57,212 bases of DNA from CAZUMW01 sp964621615 (GTDB taxonomy: Bacteria > Desulfobacterota > WTBG01 > CAIYCZ01 > CAIRTM01), in assembly GCA_964621615.1 (NCBI GenBank), contig CAZUMW010000031.1:1-57212 (forward strand), in the 5' to 3' direction. The translations under genes were made by a program, and so were the position numbers. Each line of letters starts with the position of its first letter. Positions within the stretch are counted from its first letter, which is position 1. The notes beneath the pieces were generated by a model, which was not told the origin of the DNA, ran no database searches, and saw only the letters and a program-made list of their open reading frames with translations. Shown one piece after another: positions 25,027 to 33,050 of this stretch.

Positions 25027-26481
25027 ATGGATGTGAAAAAATATTACAGCGAAACAGTAAAAGCGCTTATATCGGTTATCGAAGAAAAAGAAGCCTCCAT
25101 TAAGACGGCTGCAGGCCGTATTGCGCGCATGAGCACCCGGTTTTCCCGGCACCTTGGCGTTAAAAAGGGGGAAATCGATAAAATATACCTTGCCGCCTCT
25201 CTGCATGATATCGGTAAAATTCACCTTCCCGATGAAATCATTCACAAAACAGAGGACCTTGACGAGGGCGAGAAGGCAATGGTCAGGATGCATCCCGAGA
25301 TTGCTGTCAAGATATTATCAAATCTCAGCTTCCTGAAGTCAATTCTTCCTATCGTGAAACATTATCACGAATATATCGACGGCAGCGGATTCCCGGACGG
25401 GCTGAAGGGTGATGAGATACCGCTCGGGTCCCGCATCCTGGCTGTGGTTGATGCCTATGATGAAATGGTGAACGGCAGGCCGGGCAAAGAGCGCATCGAC
25501 AAAGAGAAAGCCGTGCAGAATCTTCAGCAGTACGCCGGGAAGCGGTATGATGACCGCCTTGTCAAGAAATTTCTTGAATTCATCGAGCTTGCAGATGCAT
25601 CTGAGGAAGCCGTGCAGCGGACGCAGGACCAGAAAAAGAAAGCCTCGGTACGGGAAGCGATAAGTATGATCGTGAAGCGTTTCAAGGAGGGCAAGATAGA
25701 GCTGCCGGTATTGCCAAAAGTGGTTTTTCAGGTACGGAAAGTCATCCAGAACCCCATGTCCACAACAGATGACGTTGCAAAAGCGATCGAGCAGGATGCT
25801 GTCATTTCAACGCGGCTGATAACAGTGTGTAACTCAGCTGTGTATCGGGGCGCCGAAAAGACCACTACCGTTCGCCAGGCTGTGCCGCGCCTCGGCCTCA
25901 AGCAGACGCAGAGCATTGTCACCACAATTGCAAACAAAAACCTGTATCAAACCGATAATGAGCAGTTTATGGAGATGATGCAGCAGCTATGGATGCACTC
26001 GCTGGCAAGCGCATACTGCGCAAAAAGCATCGCTCAAAAAGCCGGCTATGAGGATATTGAGAAATATTTTATGATCGGCCTGGTGCACGATATCGGAAAA
26101 TCGCTTCTGCTGCGGGCGCTGGAAGATCTACTGCAGGATTCCGGGAGCGTTGATACCGCCGAGGTTAAAAAAGCAATACAGGAGGTCCACTGTGATTTCA
26201 GCAGCGCTTTGCTGCAGCGGTGGAATTTCCCCGGAGAGTTTGTGCGGGCCGCAAAAATGCATGATGATAAGACGTTTTCAGATGCCACGCAGCGGGAGAT
26301 CCTTGTCATAAACTGTGCAAGCAAAATGGCCGACAGCCTGGGGTATAATGTCAATGTGCCGGACGAAACACCCCTGGCGGAGCTTCAGTCCGCACAGCTT
26401 ATCGGCCTTGACGCCGAAGCGCTCGACACCACATCGGGCGAAATCAGAGAGATAATGCAGGAAACCGTCCATATTTTTTAA
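25027..26481 (+). CDS. HD-GYP plus HDOD two-domain protein
   Basis: Possible cyclic di-GMP phosphodiesterase fused to an HDOD output domain. Residues about 15-195 form an HD-GYP-like domain with H60-D61 (LHDIGK), HYHEYIDGSGFPDGL (H112, H114; GYP read as GFP) and a following DAYDEM. Residues about 225-425 form HDOD (LPVLPKVVFQVRKVIQ, IEQDAVISTRLITVCNSAVYRG), within which another HDIGK occurs. There is no receiver or membrane domain, so its input is unclear. It stands alone, divergent from ftsE and convergent with yrdC, with only six bases between stops. The ribosome site is weak. c-di-GMP activity is likely but the altered GYP motif leaves doubt. Confidence 0.85.
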   Translation: MDVKKYYSETVKALISVIEEKEASIKTAAGRIARMSTRFSRHLGVKKGEIDKIYLAASLHDIGKIHLPDEIIHKTEDLDEGEKAMVRMHPEIAVKILSNLSFLKSILPIVKHYHEYIDGSGFPDGLKGDEIPLGSRILAVVDAYDEMVNGRPGKERIDKEKAVQNLQQYAGKRYDDRLVKKFLEFIELADASEEAVQRTQDQKKKASVREAISMIVKRFKEGKIELPVLPKVVFQVRKVIQNPMSTTDDVAKAIEQDAVISTRLITVCNSAVYRGAEKTTTVRQAVPRLGLKQTQSIVTTIANKNLYQTDNEQFMEMMQQLWMHSLASAYCAKSIAQKAGYEDIEKYFMIGLVHDIGKSLLLRALEDLLQDSGSVDTAEVKKAIQEVHCDFSSALLQRWNFPGEFVRAAKMHDDKTFSDATQREILVINCASKMADSLGYNVNVPDETPLAELQSAQLIGLDAEALDTTSGEIREIMQETVHIF

Positions 26482-26487
26482 CAGCAG

Positions 26488-27123
26488 TCACTTTCCCAGA
26501 CACTTCCGTATCTCCTCAGGGGCAATTGCCCCGTCCCGGACTATTCTGTACGGTGCCGCGCACAGATCAATAATTGTGGACGGGCGCCCGCCGGGGGTAT
26601 CCCCCGAATCGATTATGAGGTCGACGGCGTCCCGGATCTGATATGGAATGTGCGTAACGTTTGCAGGGGGCGCCCCCCCGCTTATATTAGCGCTTGTTGA
26701 CGTGAACGGCTTTTTCAGCTCCTGCGCAAGCGCAGCCGCCAGGGGGTGGCTGGTTACCCTGAAAGCGGCGGTTCTCTGGGGGCCGCACAGATACTGTGAA
26801 AGCCCCTGTGCAGCCGGCAGCAATATGGTGACCGGTCCCGGCCAGAACCGCTCTGCTATTTTGAAGGCTGTTTCGGGAACCGCCGACGCATACGTGCGCA
26901 GGCAGTCTGCAGAAGAAATGAGCAGAAGGGCCGGTTTGTCGGCCTCGCGCTGTTTGATCGCGAACAGCTTTTCCAGCGCGGGTTCGTCATCGTATAGCGC
27001 GCCGATGCCGTAGAATGTTTCTGTGGGGTGAATAAACAGGCTTCCTTCTGTAAGGTGTGACGCGCATTCGGCTGCCAGTGAAGCCCGGGGTCTGTTATCG
27101 TGAAAATGTATTACTTTTGACAT
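26488..27123 (-). CDS. Sua5/YrdC-family threonylcarbamoyl-AMP synthase
   Basis: Likely makes threonylcarbamoyl-AMP for the t6A37 modification of ANN-decoding tRNAs. The 211-residue protein has the family opening FIHPTETFYGIGALYDDEP, then IKQREADKPALLLI, and the block KPFTSTSANISGGAPPANV. Only the YrdC domain is present; there is no C-terminal Sua5 domain. A TTG at 27132 is in frame but the ATG at 27123 is preferred. The YciO branch of this family has an uncertain role and cannot be excluded. Confidence 0.88.
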   Translation of the reverse strand: MSKVIHFHDNRPRASLAAECASHLTEGSLFIHPTETFYGIGALYDDEPALEKLFAIKQREADKPALLLISSADCLRTYASAVPETAFKIAERFWPGPVTILLPAAQGLSQYLCGPQRTAAFRVTSHPLAAALAQELKKPFTSTSANISGGAPPANVTHIPYQIRDAVDLIIDSGDTPGGRPSTIIDLCAAPYRIVRDGAIAPEEIRKCLGK

Positions 27124-27161
27124 AGAACTCAACGAACGTCCCCGGAAAAAGGTAAAAAACC

Positions 27162-27235
27162 TGTCATTGCGGGGAGTGAAACGGCGAAGCAGTCCCGTTT
27201 TTATTTAATGATTTACAACAGAGGGATTGCTTCTC
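27162..27235. repeat. Dispersed-repeat-like element (CATTGCG...GAAGCA)
   Basis: Starts GTCATTGCGGGGAGTGAAAC and includes GAAGCAGTCCC (27186-27196), which pairs with GGGATTGCTTC (27223-27233) with a single G-T wobble around a 26-nt loop. This closely resembles the CATTGCGAGGAGCGAAGCGACGAAGCAATC type of intergenic repeat found scattered in many bacterial genomes. It lies between yrdC and purE, both on the minus strand. Confidence 0.6.
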
Positions 27236-27242
27236 TATGATT

Positions 27243-27746
27243 TCAGCCGATACGTTTGCGCAGATTTTCTGCCTTATTGGCAACTTTTTGTGCCATATCT
27301 TTGCGGTGATCGATCAGGGCATCGGCGATGTCGGGGTGCTTCAGCGCAAGAATCTGAGCTGCAAACAGGGCTGCATTCCGTGCGCCCGCCTTACCGATGG
27401 TCATAGTTGCCACCGGAACGCCTCCGGGCATCTGGACGGTTGAAAGCAGGGAGTCGAGCCCCTGGAGCGGGGAGGAATCTATGGGCACGCCGATAACGGG
27501 CAGCGTGGTTTCGGATGCGATGACACCGGCAAGGTGCGCTGCCCACCCCGCACCTGCTATAATAACCTCGATGCCGCGATCGCGCGCGCTTTGAGCGAAT
27601 TCAGCTGTTCGCTTCGGGGCGCGATGTGCTGAAGAAACAGTAATGTCATAGGGTATGCCGAACTGCTCACAAACGGATGCTGCCTCGCTCATCACCTCAT
27701 AATCCGAATCGCTTCCCATTACTATTCCGACAAGCGGCGTACTCAT
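27243..27746 (-). CDS. purE: N5-carboxyaminoimidazole ribonucleotide mutase PurE
   Basis: Converts N5-CAIR to CAIR in purine synthesis. The 167-residue protein has VGIVMGSDSDYEVM, the catalytic SAHRAP, GAGWAAHLAGVIA (the third Gly of the usual GAGGAAHL is Trp) and VQMPGGVPVATMTIGKAGARNAALFAAQIL. Length is standard for class I PurE. It lies downstream of purD and the unknown gene on the same strand, so purine genes form one cluster. purK, needed for the N5-CAIR route, is not in the window. Confidence 0.95.
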   Translation of the reverse strand: MSTPLVGIVMGSDSDYEVMSEAASVCEQFGIPYDITVSSAHRAPKRTAEFAQSARDRGIEVIIAGAGWAAHLAGVIASETTLPVIGVPIDSSPLQGLDSLLSTVQMPGGVPVATMTIGKAGARNAALFAAQILALKHPDIADALIDHRKDMAQKVANKAENLRKRIG

Positions 27747-27776
27747 ATGGCAATCCTCACAATTTGTTGTTATTTA

Positions 27777-28607
27777 TTACAGATCGGGTTTGCCGGGCTC
27801 TCCCAGCTGCGCCTGCTCCAGATTTTCGTGTTTTTTTTCCTGATCGCGCATTTCGCGTGCTCTGGCGAGAAGGCCGGCGATCTCCTCGTCTTCAGGCCTT
27901 TCCGAAGTAACTTTTTCAAAATATCTGCACGCCGTCTCATACCAGCCGTGCTCGAAGCACGAGCGGGCGACTTTTTCATATGCATCAAGAGGGCCGTCGG
28001 GAAACATGCGCTGTAATATATCGTAATAGGCTTCGCTGCCGATACTGTTTATTATGGTGCTTTTGCTGTCGACCAGATATCGCACAAGCAGCGTATTGTT
28101 CTGTTTTGTAATAAGCATTTCACTCAGGTGATACACCGCTTTGTTAAACAGCTCTTCAATGCTTTCAAGCTCTTCCTGCAGATTTTTATGTGCACGCTCG
28201 ATAAGAGCACAATATTCACTGATAATGTCTGCAAGGGGGCTGTCGTCGCTTAACTCCCTGGAGTCGTAATCCAGTAGCGGGCGGTATGACTCAACCTGGT
28301 AGGCGTCCTCTTTGAGCTTCATTGCCTCATGAAAAATAGAGCCTATTGCCCAGTCAAAAAGGTATTCATACAGGTTATCGGAAAAGCTGTTGTTTCTGAA
28401 CAGCTGGTGGCTCTGGTCTTTGAGATGCCATAGCGGGCCTTTGTACGTCTCTGTGCCGACCCAGGTATCCAGCATGGAAAACGGGACCGTTGCGCTGTCC
28501 CGGTAGGCTTTCAGTATTGATTCGAAATACTGTTTAGCCTCAAAAAAATCCTGAAACATATCGCGTTCAAAAATATCTTTTCGTGATTCAAGCCAGCAGT
28601 TTTTCAT
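27777..28607 (-). CDS. Unknown helical protein coupled to purD
   Basis: I do not recognise this 276-residue protein. It has no signal peptide or membrane segment. The sequence is rich in aromatic and acidic residues and appears all-helical; the C-terminal third (about 205-265: AYEKVARSCFEHGWYETACRYFEKVTSERPEDEEIAGLLARA in parts) reads like one or two TPR-type helical hairpins. The ATG at 28607 overlaps the purD stop as ATGA, so it is translationally coupled to purD and is followed 30 nt later by purE. Context suggests a role tied to purine synthesis or simply shared expression. No function is assigned. Confidence 0.8.
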   Translation of the reverse strand: MKNCWLESRKDIFERDMFQDFFEAKQYFESILKAYRDSATVPFSMLDTWVGTETYKGPLWHLKDQSHQLFRNNSFSDNLYEYLFDWAIGSIFHEAMKLKEDAYQVESYRPLLDYDSRELSDDSPLADIISEYCALIERAHKNLQEELESIEELFNKAVYHLSEMLITKQNNTLLVRYLVDSKSTIINSIGSEAYYDILQRMFPDGPLDAYEKVARSCFEHGWYETACRYFEKVTSERPEDEEIAGLLARAREMRDQEKKHENLEQAQLGEPGKPDL

Positions 28608-29875
28608 CGTGATAATACGTGCTTTCCGATATCCGTTCTGTAGTGAACCCCGTCCCATCGTATTTTTTCAACCGCGGCATAGGCGGTGCCGATCGCCGAC
28701 CGGATGGATTTTCCGCGAGCGGTTACGCCGAGAACGCGGCCGCCTGCTGTTTTCAATACCCCGCCCTCCAGTACCGTGCCTGCGTGAAACACCACTGTGT
28801 CCGGCATGCGCCCCGCTTCATCAAGCCCGGATATAACGTACCCTTTGGAGTAGGGCCCTGGATAGCCTCCTGAAGCCATTACCACACAGACAGCCGGGTC
28901 CTCATGGCACTCAAGTGAGCACCGGGAAAGATCCCCTTCTATAGCGGCCTCGAAAATGTCTATAAGATCGCTTTTTATACGGAAAAGGATCGGCTGGGTT
29001 TCCGGATCGCCGAACCGGACGTTGAACTCCAGAACATAGGGCGTGTTGTCCTGTATCATCAGCCCTGCATATATGATTCCTTTAAATATAACGCCGCGCG
29101 AGCGAAAGGCTGCCAGCAGTGGTTCCATAATATCATTCATTGCAGCGGAGTGTATCTCGGGAGTCACAACAGGCGCCGGGGAGTAGGCGCCCATCCCACC
29201 GGTATTCGGGCCGGTATCGTTGTCGAAAGCCGCTTTGTGATCCTGAGATGACGGCAGGGGCATAATGCTTTCACCGTCGGAAAAGCAGATAAAGGATGCC
29301 TCCTCTCCTTCAAGAAAGTCCTCAACGACCACGCGGGATCCGGCGCTGCCGAAGTCCCTGTCAACCATGATGGTGTCCACCGCTTTGAAGGCGGCCTGTG
29401 CGTCACGGCAGGGAAACACGCCTTTACCGGCTGCAAGCCCGTCGGCTTTTACGACCACAGGAGCGTTTTTTCGCTGTATGAACGATTTAGCCTCCCCGGG
29501 GTCCGAGCATATCGTAAAGCCGGCAGTGGGGATGCCGGCCTCTTTCATGATCTGCTTTGCATATGCCTTGCTTCCCTCAAGCTGTGCAGCCTCTTTGCAG
29601 GGGCCGAATATTCTGAGCCCTGCCGCCTCAAAGGTATCGACGATACCGAGGGTCAGGGGCAGCTCCGGGCCGACGACGGTAAGGTCTATGCGCTGCTTTA
29701 CAGCAAAGTCGCACAGCTCCTCAATACGGTCGTCCTTTATGGGAATGCATTCGGCAACAGACGCAATGCCGGCGTTTCCTGGTGCGCAATAGAGTTTAGT
29801 AACGCGTGTGCTTTGCGACATTTTCCATGCAAGGGCATGCTCGCGCCCGCCGCCGCCGATAATAAGAACTTTCAT
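28604..29875 (-). CDS. purD: Phosphoribosylamine-glycine ligase PurD
   Basis: ATP-dependent ligase joining phosphoribosylamine and glycine in purine synthesis. The 423 residues show the GARS N-domain (MKVLIIGGGGREHALAWKM), the ATP-grasp region with GSKAYAKQIMKEAGIPTA and VVKADGLAAGKGV, then DHKAAFDNDTGPNTGGMGAYSP and the metal-binding EFNVRFGDPETQP. All are standard. It heads a minus-strand run purD - unknown - purE and is divergent from rsmE. The 244-nt gap before rsmE shows only a GCACC/GGTGC stem. Confidence 0.97.
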   Translation of the reverse strand: MKVLIIGGGGREHALAWKMSQSTRVTKLYCAPGNAGIASVAECIPIKDDRIEELCDFAVKQRIDLTVVGPELPLTLGIVDTFEAAGLRIFGPCKEAAQLEGSKAYAKQIMKEAGIPTAGFTICSDPGEAKSFIQRKNAPVVVKADGLAAGKGVFPCRDAQAAFKAVDTIMVDRDFGSAGSRVVVEDFLEGEEASFICFSDGESIMPLPSSQDHKAAFDNDTGPNTGGMGAYSPAPVVTPEIHSAAMNDIMEPLLAAFRSRGVIFKGIIYAGLMIQDNTPYVLEFNVRFGDPETQPILFRIKSDLIDIFEAAIEGDLSRCSLECHEDPAVCVVMASGGYPGPYSKGYVISGLDEAGRMPDTVVFHAGTVLEGGVLKTAGGRVLGVTARGKSIRSAIGTAYAAVEKIRWDGVHYRTDIGKHVLSR

Positions 29876-30119
29876 AGGGGCATTCCTTTGTTTTTATCTT
29901 TTTTGTGTACCGTTTCGCACCCGGCGCTGTGTGGTGCCGGCAGCCGGCTCAGCAGGGCAGGGGTGTCGGGTGTCATATGCGCTGCCGCTGCAGGGTCTTT
30001 TTTTATCATTAAAAGTGTGTTAAGTAAAGTCTTTAACCCCGGCGGATTGTATTTATCGCATGACCGGGGATATTGTACCGCCTGGCAGACATGTTATACG
30101 GATGAGAGGATGGTTGCGT

Positions 30120-30860
30120 ATGCGGCGCTTTTATATTGATGCGCCCCGGCATCCGGGAAGCAGCGTATCGCTGTCCGGCACAGAGGCGCGCCACGCCGTA
30201 AAAGTGCTCAGGCTTGCGGCTGGAGACGGCATTCTTTTGTTTGACAGGCTGGGGGGCAGTTATACCGGAACGATTGCCGGCATTACCGCAAAAGAGGTAA
30301 CCGTCCGCATTGATGAAAAGGCAGAATACGCGCAGCGTCACATCGAAAACGAGACAATCATATACCAGGCTGTGCTCAAGTCTGACAATATGGATTTTGT
30401 AGTTCAGAAGTGCACCGAGCTGGGGGTTGACAGAATTCAGCCCTTTTTTTCGGCACGCTGCATACCGCGCTGGGATGACCAGAAGTGCGCGGCGAAAGCA
30501 AGGAGATGGAAGTCGATTGCCGTTTCCGCAGTCAAGCAGTCAGGCGTCGGAAAAGTGCCGGAAATACCCCGGCCGGCTGATTTTATGGAGCTTGTCAGCA
30601 GTCGCGAGCAGTGTCCGGAAAAGCTCATTTTCTGGGAGCGGGAACGTACAAACGGTCTGGGGAAAATCCTTTCAGCCATCGACACCGGCAGGATTCTTTT
30701 TGCCGTCGGGCCCGAAGGCGGGTTTACCGACGAGGAAATACAGCACGCCTGCGCAGCCGGGTTTAAGAGAGCAGGCCTTGGCACCGGTATTCTGCGGGCG
30801 GAAACCGCCCCTATTGCCGTGCTGTCCATTCTGCAGTATGTGCGGGGGGGGTTGGGATAG
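30120..30860 (+). CDS. rsmE: 16S rRNA m3U1498 methyltransferase RsmE
   Basis: SPOUT-class enzyme that methylates N3 of U1498 in 16S rRNA. The 247-residue protein starts RRFYIDAP, has a PUA-like N-domain with HAVKVLRLAAGD, and the SPOUT knot with QAVLKSDNMDFVVQKCTELGV, AVGPEGGFTDEEI and LGTGILRAETAPIAVLSIL. The ATG at 30120 is chosen over 30060 and 30102 because GAGGATGG lies six bases before it and the length then fits the family. It is the first gene of a plus-strand series with the RDD gene and murI. Confidence 0.93.
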   Translation: MRRFYIDAPRHPGSSVSLSGTEARHAVKVLRLAAGDGILLFDRLGGSYTGTIAGITAKEVTVRIDEKAEYAQRHIENETIIYQAVLKSDNMDFVVQKCTELGVDRIQPFFSARCIPRWDDQKCAAKARRWKSIAVSAVKQSGVGKVPEIPRPADFMELVSSREQCPEKLIFWERERTNGLGKILSAIDTGRILFAVGPEGGFTDEEIQHACAAGFKRAGLGTGILRAETAPIAVLSILQYVRGGLG

Positions 30861-30980
30861 TTTATTAACTGGAGAATATTATGTGTTTCAGCTGCTGGAG
30901 AGATGTGCCGAATCAGGGCCACGCTCAAGAGGGAGATCAAAACAAATGTGCACGGCAGACACTGAGCCGGGGAGGCCGCA

Positions 30981-31715
30981 ATGAAATGTCCTAAATGCGG
31001 GTATGTCAGCTTCGATACGCTTTCACACTGTAAGAGATGCGGAAAGGAGCTTCCTTCTGAAAGAGCTCATACAGATGCGGGGAATGTAAGCGATGATTGC
31101 CGGCCAGCAGACACTCCTGCGCACGCTCAGGAGTCCGCCGCCCGTCCGCAGCACATCGATAATACGCTGAAGTCAATAAAGCATGATCTCGATGAGCTTG
31201 GCCCGGCGCCCGGCGGCGCGGGAGACGCATTCGAGGAACAGTCTGCAGAAACAGGATTCGGATGTATTATTGATCCGCACGATCGGCCGAAAGCCGGCTT
31301 TTTCATTCGCTTTGTTGCCTATGCCATCGATAGCCTTCTTCTGGCCGTAATATCGGGCGTGCTTTTTTTTATTGCCTATCGGCTTTTCAAGGAGTCGTTT
31401 TTGTTTACCGCCGATACGACTGTACAGGTCTTTGCCGCGCTGTACGGGCCGTTTCTTCTGATTTCAACAGTCATACAGGCATTTTATTTTATCTATTTTC
31501 ACGCGGTTACCGGCCAAACCGTCGGCAAGCTTATCTGCGGGGTTCGCGTTGTCGGAACAGACGGGTCTCTTATCGGTGCAAAGCGGTCAGCTCTTCGCTA
31601 TCTGGGATATGCTATATCTTATTTCGTTTTTTACCTGGGGTTTATCTGGATTGCCTTTGACCGGCAGAAACAGGGGTGGCATGATAAAATCGCGGGCAGC
31701 TACGTTGTAAAGTAA
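30981..31715 (+). CDS. Zinc-ribbon RDD-family membrane protein
   Basis: Membrane protein of unknown transport or stress role. The 244 residues begin with a zinc ribbon (CPKCGY near residue 3 and CKRCGK near 17), followed by a disordered polar linker (about 25-95) and an RDD domain (about 103-243). The RDD domain shows the expected FIRFVAYAIDSL at its start, three hydrophobic helices (about 115-135, 150-170, 205-222), and GQTVGKLICGVRVV. The ATG overlaps the end of a possible 37-codon frame. It lies between rsmE and murI, a neighbourhood without functional hint. Confidence 0.85.
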   Translation: MKCPKCGYVSFDTLSHCKRCGKELPSERAHTDAGNVSDDCRPADTPAHAQESAARPQHIDNTLKSIKHDLDELGPAPGGAGDAFEEQSAETGFGCIIDPHDRPKAGFFIRFVAYAIDSLLLAVISGVLFFIAYRLFKESFLFTADTTVQVFAALYGPFLLISTVIQAFYFIYFHAVTGQTVGKLICGVRVVGTDGSLIGAKRSALRYLGYAISYFVFYLGFIWIAFDRQKQGWHDKIAGSYVVK

Positions 31716-31835
31716 CCTTTACAAGAGCATACTGCTTGCGGACTTCCCGGTAAATTATCTGCACAAATATGAGGCGTTCCACGTTAACATAGGTCAATAT
31801 TATCATTGATTCGGTACCATGAGGACCCTGCAGGC

Positions 31836-31898
31836 GGTATGTCGATGCGCTGTTGACAGGGTATTGTGCTTGACATACCCCGCCAGTTGTCCTACAGT
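31836..31898 (+). promoter_or_regulatory. Candidate murI promoter with flanking inverted repeat
   Basis: TTGACA (31870-31875), a 17-nt spacer and TACAGT (31893-31898) form a sigma70-type promoter about 50 nt before the murI ATG. A perfect 8-bp inverted repeat, GGTATGTC (31836-31843) and GACATACC (31872-31879), overlaps the -35 box, so it could be an operator or a loop-forming site. A second TTGACA occurs at 31853-31858. Confidence 0.45.
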
Positions 31899-31949
31899 TT
31901 TACACTTATATACGAATTTTACCTTATCATATCAGCTTGTTTTATATGC

Positions 31950-32765
31950 ATGAGCTCACCCGGCAACGATGCAATCGGTATATTTGATTCCGGAATCGGC
32001 GGTTTAACCGTTTTTAAGGAGATACGGAAAAAGCTTCCCCACGAAACGATCATATATCTGGGGGATACCGCCCGCGTTCCCTATGGTATTCGCTCGGCAC
32101 AGACCGTGCTGAAATATTCGATAACAAATACCGAGTTTCTGGTGAAGCAGCGCATCAAGCTGCTGGTGATTGCATGCAACACTGCATCGGCGGTCGCAAC
32201 CGGGGCTCTGCGCCAGCGCTATCCGATGCCCATTGTCGATGTTATAGGCCCTGGTGCGCGGGGAGCTGTTGTTGCGACGCGCAACAAACATATCGGCATT
32301 ATCGGGACCGAGGGAACCATCCGCAGCGGAGCCTATCAGCAGGAAGTGCTGCGCCTCGACGGTTCAGCGCGGATATTCACAGCCCCGTGCCCGCTTTTTG
32401 TGCCTATGGCAGAGGAGGGGTGGTGCAACAGCGACGACGAGGTGGTGACCATGGTGGCCAGGCGATATCTTTATCCGCTCAAAGAGCACGAAATAGATAC
32501 CCTGGTTCTCGGATGCACCCATTATCCGCTGCTCAAAGGCGCTCTTCAGACGGTTATGGGTGCCGAAACGATACTGATCGACTCAGCGGAGGAAACCGCC
32601 TGTATGGTTGAGCAGACGCTCAAAAACAATCATTTGCTCAAAAGCGATGCTGCTGCGCCCGGGGAGTCGGTGTTTTATCTGACTGATATACCGTTCAGGT
32701 TTACTGAAACAGGAAAGCGGTTTCTGGGAGATGAGCTTTCAAACGTTACCGTTGTTGATGTGTAG
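31950..32765 (+). CDS. murI: Glutamate racemase MurI
   Basis: Makes D-glutamate for peptidoglycan. The 271-residue protein has IGIFDSGIGGLTVFKEI, LGDTARVPYG, the catalytic Cys76 in VIACNTASA and Cys189 in VLGCTHYPLL. The start at 31950 gives the normal family N-terminus; the frame to 31866 would run through the predicted promoter. No clear ribosome site is seen, which is unusual for the window. A repeat-like structured element follows directly. Confidence 0.95.
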   Translation: MSSPGNDAIGIFDSGIGGLTVFKEIRKKLPHETIIYLGDTARVPYGIRSAQTVLKYSITNTEFLVKQRIKLLVIACNTASAVATGALRQRYPMPIVDVIGPGARGAVVATRNKHIGIIGTEGTIRSGAYQQEVLRLDGSARIFTAPCPLFVPMAEEGWCNSDDEVVTMVARRYLYPLKEHEIDTLVLGCTHYPLLKGALQTVMGAETILIDSAEETACMVEQTLKNNHLLKSDAAAPGESVFYLTDIPFRFTETGKRFLGDELSNVTVVDV

Positions 32766-32773
32766 CCCGGAAT

Positions 32774-32970
32774 TGAACTACCACCGGCTACAAGCCGGTG
32801 GATTCAGTTTTCCCGACGTGTCGGGACTAAAGGAAAAACACATAACTACAAAAATTCTCCTGAGGGTAAGCACCCTATACGAACAGCACGTTCTGAGCCA
32901 ATAATCATTCTTCGCCTATCGAAGATCCCGCTCTGCGGGGAAGGCGAGGGTTTTAAACCCCGAAGGAGAC
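32774..32970 (-). mobile_element. IS200/IS605-like right-end relic, possible omega-RNA remnant
   Basis: No transposase gene, but a dense set of stems. On the minus strand the last is CCACCGGCT-TGT-AGCCGGTGG (32801-32781, 9 bp), followed by TAG and TTCAA (to about 32774). This is the arrangement of IS605/IS1341-type right ends: a subterminal hairpin, then a TCAA-type cleavage site. Upstream on the same strand lie TCCCGAC/GTCGGGA (32811-32826), AGGGT/ACCCT (32863-32876) and an arm TCGCCT/AGGCGA enclosing CCCGC/GCGGG (about 32912-32946). In TnpB-carrying elements this part encodes the omega RNA scaffold. No tnpA or tnpB remains; a non-autonomous (PATE/MITE-like) copy is the best reading. A simple dispersed palindromic repeat is the alternative. 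Confidence 0.5.
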
Positions 32971-33050
32971 AATAACAAATATTTGCTGATTGGCTTTTTG
33001 CATTAAAGGCCATGCACGTAAAGGAAAGCTGGAGTTAAACACAGGCTCCT

